The notes under the pieces: generated by a model | Database searches by the model: none | What the model was told of the DNA's origin: nothing | Seen by the model: the letters and a program-made list of their open reading frames with translations, nothing else | Program-made: the position numbers and the translations under genes | From: a virus | IMG/VR virus record: IMGVR_UViG_3300025420_000015 | Coordinates: 1-32,104 of that record | Reading direction: 5' to 3' (one strand) | Length of the DNA stretch: 32,104 bases | Part shown: positions 16,374 through 22,804 of the stretch, in pieces | Position numbering within the stretch: the first letter of the stretch is position 1 | Layout: every line of letters begins with the position of its first letter

Positions 16374-16798
16374 TATTTTGAATTTGTGACATATTTGATA
16401 TATCTATCAACACTAATACTGATTCTATCAATAGCTTTTGCAAAAATTACGCTCGCATCCGCAAATTTTATTAAAGTTTTTGGATCAATACTACTAAAAG
16501 CAACTGGAGATGGAGAAGGTCTTTGTGTTGGTTGAGGTTGTGGTGCGGATGGATTTCCGTTACTCATTGGGGGTGGCATTGGATATCTTTCCATAGCCTC
16601 CTTATTTAATTGCGCTACTATATTATCCCTATTATTTCTTTCTTGTTGTATTGCACTAGTCAAGAAATTTCTAGGATCGATTTTCTTTGCAGGGCCTGCG
16701 GAACTTTGTTGGAGAGTATCTTTATCAACTTGTCCTAAATTTGCCCCCACAAGTCCAGCCATCATTGCTGCTGCCATTTCATCTTCGGATATTGCCAT
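16373..16798 (-). CDS. Hypothetical Ala- and Pro-rich protein between gp32 and clamp
   Basis: 141 residues. The N-terminus is Ala/Met-rich (DEMAAAMMAGLVGANLG), a polar middle has ERNNRDNIVAQLNKEAMERYPMPPP, then comes a disordered Pro/Ser/Gln linker (NPSAPQPQPTQRPSPSP), and the C-terminus is a short predicted helix (LIKFADASVIFAKAIDRISISVDRYIKYV). I do not recognise it. Two small helical modules joined by a flexible linker suggest an adaptor between proteins, perhaps within the replisome, given gp32 on one side and the overlapping clamp gene on the other. No TAAATA element is present; the start lies just after the gp32 terminator hairpin. Confidence 0.6.
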   Translation of the reverse strand: MAISEDEMAAAMMAGLVGANLGQVDKDTLQQSSAGPAKKIDPRNFLTSAIQQERNNRDNIVAQLNKEAMERYPMPPPMSNGNPSAPQPQPTQRPSPSPVAFSSIDPKTLIKFADASVIFAKAIDRISISVDRYIKYVTNSK

Positions 16799-16815
16799 AT
16801 TATTTTGGGTTAAAA

Positions 16816-16843
16816 GGGTTAGGGATTTTAATGTCCCTAACCC
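16816..16843 (-). terminator. Hairpin terminator after gp32 gene
   Basis: 10-bp GC-rich inverted repeat (16816-16825 with 16834-16843; TCCCTAACCC arms), loop of 8, 9 bp after the gp32 stop codon. On the minus strand the stem is followed by TTTTAA. It probably limits read-through from strongly expressed gp32 into the next genes. Confidence 0.75.
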
Positions 16844-16852
16844 TATTTTTTA

Positions 16853-17734
16853 TTAATCTAAGTCTGCAAGTAATGCCTTCAACTTAGCATCAGTGTCTTC
16901 GTCCGTTTCGCTAGTCACCGGATTATTGGATTCAACTTCTCTCTTTTCTGGTCTAGAACTAGAGGCATTCGTTGGTTCATCATCTTCCTCAACTTCTTCC
17001 TTTGCATCCGCATCCTTGATGCATAGGAAGTGAACATCCAACATTCTTTGTAATTCTGCTGCCTTCTTTGGTTTCATGAAGGAAGTAAGATCAAAAACGC
17101 TATTATGGATTTCATCCAACTTTTCTTCAGTTATTCCGTCTAACGTAGATGGTGCCAAAAATTTAGAAGATACATAAGTCGTGGAAACAGCACTTGCGTT
17201 CTTCTTATCAGTTTTCGATTCACATTTAATTCTTAATGTGCATCCATCCAAGACATCAAATATCTTCGCGCCGAACTCTTCTGCGTCATCACCCTTGAGC
17301 GCACTTTCAATGATTTTATTCAATTCGCTACCATATCGAATGACCTTAACCTTTCCGTTATTTTCAGGGGTAACTGGATCGTTGATAACATACGCATTTA
17401 CCATCCAGTTATCTTTTCTGGAAATTAAACGGTTTGCCTTTTTTTGTTCTTCAGTTCCATTATTATAGATATTGAAGATATAATTGTCTATAGGGCAAGA
17501 TTCGCCATAAGTCTTAGGACAAAGAGCAGAAACAAATTGCCCTGTAGATACACTCTTCCAACTGTGGTGAAAGTAATGATATGTAGATTGTTTTGGGTCA
17601 GTTACTGTAGGAACTAGACGAACTAGGTATGTATTTCCTGCTGCGAACTTCATTACGTCTTTAAATAAAGATTCGGATTTTGGGTTATATGAGTTTTTAA
17701 TCTCATCGAACATTGATTTTGCGTTGTATTTCAT
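16853..17734 (-). CDS. 32: Single-stranded DNA-binding protein, T4 gp32 family
   Basis: 293 residues (T4 gp32 is 301). The N-terminal basic segment FDEIKNSYNPKSESLFKDVMKF leads into the OB-fold core, with NTYLVRLVPTVTDPKQSTYHYFHHSWKS, the zinc-binding region (ALCPKTYGESCPIDNYIF) and aromatic DNA-contact residues. A Ser/Glu-rich linker then ends in the acidic tail DEDTDAKLKALLADLD, the protein-interaction domain for the polymerase, UvsX/UvsY-type factors and the helicase loader. It coats single-stranded DNA at the fork and in recombination. It has its own sigma-70-like promoter (17759-17786) and a terminator, so it can be expressed independently of its neighbours. Confidence 0.92.
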   Translation of the reverse strand: MKYNAKSMFDEIKNSYNPKSESLFKDVMKFAAGNTYLVRLVPTVTDPKQSTYHYFHHSWKSVSTGQFVSALCPKTYGESCPIDNYIFNIYNNGTEEQKKANRLISRKDNWMVNAYVINDPVTPENNGKVKVIRYGSELNKIIESALKGDDAEEFGAKIFDVLDGCTLRIKCESKTDKKNASAVSTTYVSSKFLAPSTLDGITEEKLDEIHNSVFDLTSFMKPKKAAELQRMLDVHFLCIKDADAKEEVEEDDEPTNASSSRPEKREVESNNPVTSETDEDTDAKLKALLADLD

Positions 17735-17758
17735 AATTTTTATATTTGATTTATTTGT

Positions 17759-17786
17759 ATTATATATTAGTTTTTTGTGTTTTCAA
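17759..17786 (-). promoter_or_regulatory. Sigma-70-like promoter of gp32 gene
   Basis: On the minus strand, -35 TTGAAA (17781-17786), 16-bp spacer, -10 TATAAT (17759-17764). The -10 ends 24 bp before the gp32 ATG, leaving room for a leader of about 17-18 bases. TAAATC, a near match to the late-type element, lies within this leader. Confidence 0.65.
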
Positions 17787-18437
17787 CTATTTCTTCAAAG
17801 TATTTTTAATAAACGCACTTATTTTCTTAATTGCTAGTTTGAGAAAGGGTTTAAGTGGTGAATTTAAATATTTGATTTTTTTGTCGAAAAAGTCTGTATA
17901 TGTAGCTCCAAAAAACAGGAATTGTTCATCCTCTGGTATCTCGCTAATGTATTCAAGCAAGTTTGGAAACTCCATTAAAGTGTATATGTTAATTTTATTT
18001 AATTTTAAGTGATACATCCAATCAGGGTGCATACCTTGTGTTTTGTTATTAATATATTTATCTAAAGATATTTTATTTTCTATGCAATATTTGGTTATAA
18101 ATCCTAAAGATTTTTTAACATCAGATATATGTTGTTCAGGTGCCAACTTTTCTAATTCATTTTTATATAATGAATAACTTTTTATTGCTCTTAACGAGGA
18201 GAAATATTGTAGGTCGAAATATTCTACATCAGGGTATAATTTATAAGGAGCAATAAAATATAAATTCATATCAATTTCAGGATACTTACCAAAGAGTATT
18301 GCAATTCTCTTTATATATGGGTATCGTTCATCATCTTCAAATCCAGTAAAGTCTTTCTTTAATTTGAAAGATTTTTTTCTTAAAGATCGGGATACTGCTA
18401 GATGTTTGTTATAAATTGTTTTTTCTATCTCGGTCAT
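17787..18437 (-). CDS. Possible helicase loader (gp59-like), low certainty
   Basis: 216 residues from ATG 18437, one of the few starts with a Shine-Dalgarno-like AAGGG. It overlaps the upstream gene by 29 bp. The protein is all-helical looking and basic: RYPYIKRIAILFGKYPEID, FDLQYFSSLRAIKSYSLYKNELEKL, HPDWMYHLKLNKINIYTLMEFPNLLEYI, and a Lys-rich C-terminus (LAIKKISAFIKNTLKK). T4 gp59, which loads the gp41 helicase, is 217 residues, mostly helical and basic, and is encoded next to gene 32, as here. The arrangement 'YxxKLLxxxIISFETxxxL' near its C-terminus resembles YHLKLNKINIYTLMEF. I take this as suggestive, not proof. Confidence 0.55.
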   Translation of the reverse strand: MTEIEKTIYNKHLAVSRSLRKKSFKLKKDFTGFEDDERYPYIKRIAILFGKYPEIDMNLYFIAPYKLYPDVEYFDLQYFSSLRAIKSYSLYKNELEKLAPEQHISDVKKSLGFITKYCIENKISLDKYINNKTQGMHPDWMYHLKLNKINIYTLMEFPNLLEYISEIPEDEQFLFFGATYTDFFDKKIKYLNSPLKPFLKLAIKKISAFIKNTLKK

Positions 18438-18744
18438 TTTTTCCCTTTGATTTCTCGAAAATTCTTTTTGTGTTTTTGGATTTTACTAATACTGGATATA
18501 TTTCCATAATTTGCAAAAGCGCATGTCTTACAGTTTCTGCTCCAGTTATTTCCATAAATATATCACGTAATTTAGAATTTTCAAGGATCGACATGAATAA
18601 AACGGATGCATTGATCCTTTTATTATTAACTATTGACAAATACGCACCAAATTTTAATACATTTATTACAAATTCTTTATTACATATATTATCTAATGGG
18701 TCGTTGCCGCTTATAATGTTGTCTAATATTTTGTCGTTTAACAT
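18409..18744 (-). CDS. Hypothetical helical protein in replication block
   Basis: 111 residues when started at ATG 18744 (MLNDKILDN). A further in-frame ATG at 18771 exists, but a TATAAT box (18760-18765) lies between the two, so the downstream start is preferred. The sequence is helical (FVINVLKFGAYLSIVNN, NASVLFMSILENSKLRDIFMEI, VRHALLQIMEIYPVLVK) with a basic tail (RIFEKSKGKNDRDRKNNL). No known motif is visible. The position between the DHH phosphoesterase and the gp59-like candidate, with a 29-bp overlap into the latter, points to joint expression and perhaps a joint role in replication. Confidence 0.6.
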   Translation of the reverse strand: MLNDKILDNIISGNDPLDNICNKEFVINVLKFGAYLSIVNNKRINASVLFMSILENSKLRDIFMEITGAETVRHALLQIMEIYPVLVKSKNTKRIFEKSKGKNDRDRKNNL

Positions 18745-18759
18745 ATAATTACAAAAATA

Positions 18760-18765
18760 ATTATA
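18760..18765 (-). promoter_or_regulatory. Possible -10 box (TATAAT)
   Basis: TATAAT on the minus strand, 15 bp upstream of ATG 18744. The best -35 (TTTGCA or TTGCAA) sits at a short spacing of 14-15 bp, so this is a weak call. It matters mainly because it favours the 18744 start. Confidence 0.3.
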
Positions 18766-18791
18766 CAACATTTAAACAATTGCAAATATTA

Positions 18792-19676
18792 TTATATCGG
18801 TTTTAATGTTTTTGTAAAGGATACGAACGCTTCACTCATACGACCACCACTTGCCGCAGGATGTCCACCACCATCTAACAATTTTTCCGCTAACTTAGAT
18901 AAATCCACTGGACATGAATCTTTTTTACGAACACACACTTTATCATAATCCAATACTACAATAAATACAATATCAACATCATACTTCTCTAAAAGATAGT
19001 CACTCATCTCTTGTATATATTCCTTACCTATTACAGAAATTACTTTGTAATCAACACCCTTTATTGTCAATTTTCCTCTATATACCGTTCTATCTTCATT
19101 TAAATATGCATCTCTATCTTTCTTATAAAAATCTATAATATTCTTTTGGAATTTATCAAAATTTTTAAAACCTTGACGAAAGTTTACAATGAATGAATCT
19201 ACTTTATTATTAGTGTTATGAAAGACAATATTTAAATCATTGGATAATGGAGTTTTCTTAGTATGTGCATCAAAATCATCCGCTAACCCAATCAATAATT
19301 TTTGATCGTTAGTAAAATTGGTGTTCTTCCCTAATGTATCTTTTAGCAACTTAGAGCATGAAGTATATTCTTTAATGATGTTTGTTGCACTCTTATATTC
19401 GTAATTATGTGATTGGCGATGATCGATAATAACAACATTAGGAAAATCTATCATATCTCCGATTTCTGAAGTGTCCAAATCCAAAAAGAACACCTTTTTA
19501 TAATCCGTTAGTTGATTTCCCTTCAGCCAGATTTTAACATTTTCAAATAATGAATATGGAGTTGTAGTTTCTATTTTGGGTAGTTTCCCTAAAATCCAAC
19601 TAAGTGTAAGATATGAAGAGATTCCATCTAAATCTCTATGGGTAAAAACTATAATGTTTGAATCTATATTGTCCAT
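18792..19676 (-). CDS. DHH-family phosphoesterase (nanoRNase/RecJ-like)
   Basis: 294 residues. The N-terminal DHH domain has FTHRDLDGISSYL (metal-binding motif near residue 12), VFFLDLDTSEIG, and the signature IIDHRQSHN, where the third residue of 'DHH' is Arg. LIGLADDFDAH supplies the last acidic motif. The C-terminal DHHA1 substrate-binding domain ends with GGGHPAASGGRM. Members of the superfamily degrade short oligonucleotides, pAp or cyclic dinucleotides, or act as 5'-3' exonucleases. The single-domain size fits a nanoRNase-like enzyme better than full RecJ. It is encoded 8 bp after the gp41 helicase stop, so it probably serves nucleotide salvage or primer/DNA processing during replication. 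An anti-signalling role (cyclic dinucleotide breakdown) cannot be excluded. TAAATA is at 19686-19691. Confidence 0.8.
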   Translation of the reverse strand: MDNIDSNIIVFTHRDLDGISSYLTLSWILGKLPKIETTTPYSLFENVKIWLKGNQLTDYKKVFFLDLDTSEIGDMIDFPNVVIIDHRQSHNYEYKSATNIIKEYTSCSKLLKDTLGKNTNFTNDQKLLIGLADDFDAHTKKTPLSNDLNIVFHNTNNKVDSFIVNFRQGFKNFDKFQKNIIDFYKKDRDAYLNEDRTVYRGKLTIKGVDYKVISVIGKEYIQEMSDYLLEKYDVDIVFIVVLDYDKVCVRKKDSCPVDLSKLAEKLLDGGGHPAASGGRMSEAFVSFTKTLKPI

Positions 19677-19684
19677 AATTTATA

Positions 19685-21079
19685 TTATTTATTTTCTTTG
19701 CTATCCGCTATTTTATCTAATAACGAAGATATGTCGTTATTGTCTTTATCATCGTCTTCTTCTGTTGGTTCATCTTCCACAAACATATCTTCATTAGTTT
19801 CCGATAATGATAAAGTTTGATAATCAATATTAAATCTCCATCCTCCAGTATTTCTACCAAATCGATTTTTTATCATATTCATATTGATAGAACTCACATC
19901 AACCTCATCTTTGGGTTTCCATATATTACACATCACATCACATGTTGCTGCTAATGCTATGCTTTCAGAAACCCCTTCCATTCCAGGATTATCTTTATTA
20001 AATGAATCTCGTTTTAATTGACTTGCGGAAACAACAGGAATATTAAACTTAAACGCCATTGCTCTAAGATGTTCCGCAATTTCCTTAATTTCCGAATATG
20101 TATTTAAATTCTTACCTATTGGTTTTAGTAGATTTATATAATCGATAACCACAACATCAGGTTTAAACCCTTTATGTTTTAATTTTTTAATATATGCTTC
20201 TAAATGTCTGACAGTAACGGATTTTGGTGCGTATTCTTTAATGACTAATTTATTTCCGTCTAATCTATCTCCGATATTGATAATTTTCTCTTTAAGTTTA
20301 TCTGTATACTGCACCAATTCATTGTGTGGTATTTTAGATAATTGAGCACTAATCCGTTTGCTATACATAAACTCAGACATTTCACAAGATATCAATAATA
20401 CATTTCTACCTTTCAGTGTCATGTTTGTCGCTATATTTCCTAAAACAATACTCTTACCAACATTAACTTGTCCTAAGAAACATACCAAAGTTTTCGGAAA
20501 TAAACCACCTTCAATTTTATCATCCAGACTTTTCCATCCTGTAGGCATTGGATTATATATAGCTTTCAAATCCTGAATATGAGCATCAATATTTTCAAAA
20601 TACCAATGTCCTAAATCTTCATTCAAAGATATTGCATATATTTTTTCAAATTCTTGAAGTGAATCACCAATCTCTCGCTTTCCTTTGGTGTAGTTTTCAG
20701 CCATATCCTCAAGAGTTTTATGTAATCCTCTTTCCTTTAGAAATTTTTCAGTATTTTCATAAAGTTCTTCCTTATTGAATTTGTCACCCAATATGTTTTT
20801 ATTTCGAGTTAATACATCCCGCAATGCCAATTTATCTTCATCAGAAATCAATTTAGCCTTAATTTCTGCATACGTTGGACACACACCACGATCATTAAAA
20901 AATTCTACAATCTTATTAAAAATTAATCGTATTTGTTTATCCACGAAATATGCTGGATTCGCATGATCAACAATAGCTGCTAGATATTGCTCATCATTAA
21001 TACAATTAACAAGAATGATATTTTCGTAATACTCTAAATCTAGTTTTTTTTCTTCTAATATTTCTTTTTTTTCGTTCAC
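19685..21079 (-). CDS. 41: Replicative DNA helicase, DnaB/T4 gp41 family
   Basis: 464 residues from a GTG start at 21079; no ATG is suitably placed. The N-terminal helical DnaB-type domain includes CINDEQYLAAIVDHANPAYFVDKQIRLIFNKI. The RecA-like motor has GWKSLDDKIEGGLFPKTL, Walker A GQVNVGKS (203-210), LLISCEMSEFMYSKRI (motif 1a), VVVIDYINLL (Walker B) and IPVVSASQLKRDSF (the sensor/DNA-loop region). The tail is acidic. The size equals that of T4 gp41 (475). It unwinds the fork as a hexamer and recruits primase. It has its own extended -10 promoter just upstream, and the DHH gene follows with 8 bp between. Confidence 0.92.
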   Translation of the reverse strand: MNEKKEILEEKKLDLEYYENIILVNCINDEQYLAAIVDHANPAYFVDKQIRLIFNKIVEFFNDRGVCPTYAEIKAKLISDEDKLALRDVLTRNKNILGDKFNKEELYENTEKFLKERGLHKTLEDMAENYTKGKREIGDSLQEFEKIYAISLNEDLGHWYFENIDAHIQDLKAIYNPMPTGWKSLDDKIEGGLFPKTLVCFLGQVNVGKSIVLGNIATNMTLKGRNVLLISCEMSEFMYSKRISAQLSKIPHNELVQYTDKLKEKIINIGDRLDGNKLVIKEYAPKSVTVRHLEAYIKKLKHKGFKPDVVVIDYINLLKPIGKNLNTYSEIKEIAEHLRAMAFKFNIPVVSASQLKRDSFNKDNPGMEGVSESIALAATCDVMCNIWKPKDEVDVSSINMNMIKNRFGRNTGGWRFNIDYQTLSLSETNEDMFVEDEPTEEDDDKDNNDISSLLDKIADSKENK

Positions 21080-21093
21080 AATATAATTCCTAT

Positions 21094-21102
21094 ATTATAC
21101 CA
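21094..21102 (-). promoter_or_regulatory. Extended -10 promoter of helicase gene
   Basis: TGGTATAAT on the minus strand: a perfect -10 TATAAT (21094-21099) with the TGn extension. It lies 14 bp before the GTG start and directly after the uvsX stop. There is no clear -35, as expected for extended -10 promoters. Confidence 0.5.
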
Positions 21103-21121
21103 CATCACTTTAAGAAATCTA

Positions 21122-22306
21122 TTATTCTTCGCTAGATTCATCATCTTCATCAATATCATCTACATCTTCTGCAAGTTTAGCCATTTCCTTGTCGATAATA
21201 GCTGAAGGTGTTTCTGCTTCTCCACCATACTTGAGTTTTTCTTGGAGCACCTTTTCCAATTCTGGCATGATCATCTCCCAAATTTCAGCATTCTTTTCGA
21301 TGTTTTTTCTAAATCCTATAGACTTATCACCAAACTTATATGATCTACCTTCTTTTTGTATTAATCCAAATGCTTCAGCCATATCAAACAATCCAGCATA
21401 AGGATCTAATCCAGTTTGAAAGTTTAAATACAATTCAGTTTTTAAATATGATGGAATGAAACGGTTCTTAGTTGTTAATGCACCCAAAGTAACACCAGAA
21501 ACATTATGTGATATTTCTACTGCGGCTTCATCAGGATTTTCTGAAGATTTTTCTTGCTTTGTGCTTAATTGGACTAACACCGAAGCGAGATATGTTGGTG
21601 CCTTTCCTCCACTCGTAGTTTTAACCAAAGAAGGATACATGTCACCAGGATTATCATAAATATGATTACTGAACAAAATTGGAACTCTAGCTTTCGCAGA
21701 TTTATATGTCAAAGCTCGCATCATACTCCGAATACTCTTACTTCTTGTACCCATGTCTGCGGCACTTTTACCTTCTTGTGCATCTTTAATTTCTTTAGCG
21801 GATGATAAATTACCTAAAGAATCGATAGATATGATAAATTTATTTTTCTCTTTGTTTGATGGGTCTTCTGAATTGGATTTAATAACATTATCCAAAAACA
21901 TACAAATTTGGTTTCTACAGTCTTCAATAGCTTCTACTGGATAATATTTAACTTTCTTTGGATTTCCGCCTACAGACTTTATGTTGTCTTTATCAACTGC
22001 AACTTCAGAGTCCCAAATAACTCCAATATAACCTTCTTTTTGTGCATTAGCAATTACTTTATTAATAATCAAAGTTTTACCAGACATACTCGGACCTGAA
22101 AATCCTGTAATACGACTTTTTGGAATACCGCCATATAGTGATCCTGATATAATTGCGTTTAATGCATAACAACCAGTGGAAATATAACCATCAGGTGTTG
22201 ATAATGTGGAATCTGATAATATTTCTGCATCAGGATTTAATTTATCCACTGATCCAAAAATTCCACTAAATCCTTTCAATTCATTTTTTTCTTTTTTAAT
22301 AGCCAT
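21122..22306 (-). CDS. uvsX: Recombinase UvsX (RecA family)
   Basis: 394 residues (T4 UvsX 391). LSTPDGYISTGCYALNAIISGSLYGGIPKSRITGFSGPSMSGKT carries Walker A (GPSMSGKT, 71-78). VIWDSEVAVD is the aspartate/glutamate region after strand 2, and FIISIDSLGNLSSAKE is Walker B. The DNA-binding loops lie in ADMGTRSKSIRSMMRALTY and FSNHIYDNPGDMYPSLVKTTSGGKAPTYLASVLVQL. The C-terminal tail is acidic (EDVDDIDEDDESSEE). It forms the presynaptic filament for strand exchange and recombination-dependent replication, working with gp32, gp41 and gp46/47, several of which are encoded nearby. TATAAATA (22311-22318) stands 4 bp before the ATG. Confidence 0.93.
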   Translation of the reverse strand: MAIKKEKNELKGFSGIFGSVDKLNPDAEILSDSTLSTPDGYISTGCYALNAIISGSLYGGIPKSRITGFSGPSMSGKTLIINKVIANAQKEGYIGVIWDSEVAVDKDNIKSVGGNPKKVKYYPVEAIEDCRNQICMFLDNVIKSNSEDPSNKEKNKFIISIDSLGNLSSAKEIKDAQEGKSAADMGTRSKSIRSMMRALTYKSAKARVPILFSNHIYDNPGDMYPSLVKTTSGGKAPTYLASVLVQLSTKQEKSSENPDEAAVEISHNVSGVTLGALTTKNRFIPSYLKTELYLNFQTGLDPYAGLFDMAEAFGLIQKEGRSYKFGDKSIGFRKNIEKNAEIWEMIMPELEKVLQEKLKYGGEAETPSAIIDKEMAKLAEDVDDIDEDDESSEE

Positions 22307-22310
22307 AATG

Positions 22311-22318
22311 TATTTATA
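22311..22318 (-). promoter_or_regulatory. TATAAATA element before uvsX
   Basis: Exact TATAAATA on the minus strand, ending 4 bp before the uvsX ATG. This is too close for a normal leader if it acts as a T4-type late promoter. Confidence 0.45.
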
Positions 22319-22334
22319 TGTTGATGCGAAAGCT

Positions 22335-22370
22335 AATGGTAGTGGATGGCATCAAACATCCACTACCATT
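22335..22370 (-). terminator. Hairpin between small gene and uvsX
   Basis: Perfect 14-bp inverted repeat (22335-22348 with 22357-22370), loop of 8, 15 bp after the stop of the upstream gene. On the minus strand it is followed by AGCTTTCGC, not a U-tract, so it may terminate weakly or act as an RNA-stabilising hairpin. Confidence 0.6.
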
Positions 22371-22384
22371 TTTAATATTTCCTA

Positions 22385-22759
22385 TTACTTCACATCATCG
22401 AACAACTTAATAGTAGGCGGTTCGTTACTTGCTTGTGGGATAATGATTGGTGATGGATTAAAAATCTGTGCATACTGTGCAGGAAGTTTAAAGTCATAAA
22501 CAATATCTTCGCTTTCTGTGATATTGTTCCGCTTATACTTCCAAACAGTTCCAGAATCTTTGTCAGCCAAAAACTCACGGAAAAACAATGGCAATATTTG
22601 CAATTGTATCTGTCCAGTTTGAGGATTTGGGACAATATGAATCAACGCAGGATTCTTAATTGCCAATACTTCGTTATTTGATTGTTCTGCAACCGCTTCG
22701 CCAATAATAGTTCTGCCGATTGTGTCAAGGAATGTAGTTAATTTAATAGTTTCGCTCAT
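22385..22759 (-). CDS. Conserved-looking small protein between DNA polymerase and uvsX
   Basis: 124 residues from ATG 22759. It is beta-rich: KLTTFLDTIGRTIIGEAVAEQSNNEVLAIKNPALIHIVPNPQTGQIQLQILPLFFREFLADKDSGTVWKYKRNNI, then a proline-rich C-terminus (QIFNPSPIIIPQAS). The alternation of short strands, with KNPALIHIV and QLQILPLFF, reminds me of a small Sm-like barrel. I recall a protein of this kind at the same locus in marine T4-like phages, but I cannot name it with confidence. The location between gp43 and uvsX argues for a replication or recombination accessory role. A hairpin follows the gene. Confidence 0.6.
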   Translation of the reverse strand: MSETIKLTTFLDTIGRTIIGEAVAEQSNNEVLAIKNPALIHIVPNPQTGQIQLQILPLFFREFLADKDSGTVWKYKRNNITESEDIVYDFKLPAQYAQIFNPSPIIIPQASNEPPTIKLFDDVK

Positions 22760-22766
22760 AATATTT

Positions 22767-22796
22767 CAAATATAATTTATGTATAGTATTTCCAAA
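22767..22796 (-). promoter_or_regulatory. Possible Bacteroidota-type promoter
   Basis: TATATTTG (22767-22774), 18 bp, then TTTG (22793-22796) upstream on the minus strand. This matches the TTTG / TAnnTTTG pattern known from Bacteroidota housekeeping promoters. It lies 7 bp before the ATG. A single match in AT-rich DNA is weak evidence. Confidence 0.25.
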
Positions 22797-22804
22797 ATCA
22801 AGGG

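Noticed and set aside
22335-22370. Origin of replication hairpin near uvsX
   Set aside because: A single perfect 14-bp stem with no iterons or AT-rich unwinding element beyond the background. Its position just after a stop codon favours a terminator or mRNA-stability role.
22390-22635. Second minus-strand frame of 81 codons inside 22385-22759
   Set aside because: Frame-shifted shadow of the 124-residue gene, with no promoter or initiation signal and an implausible composition.
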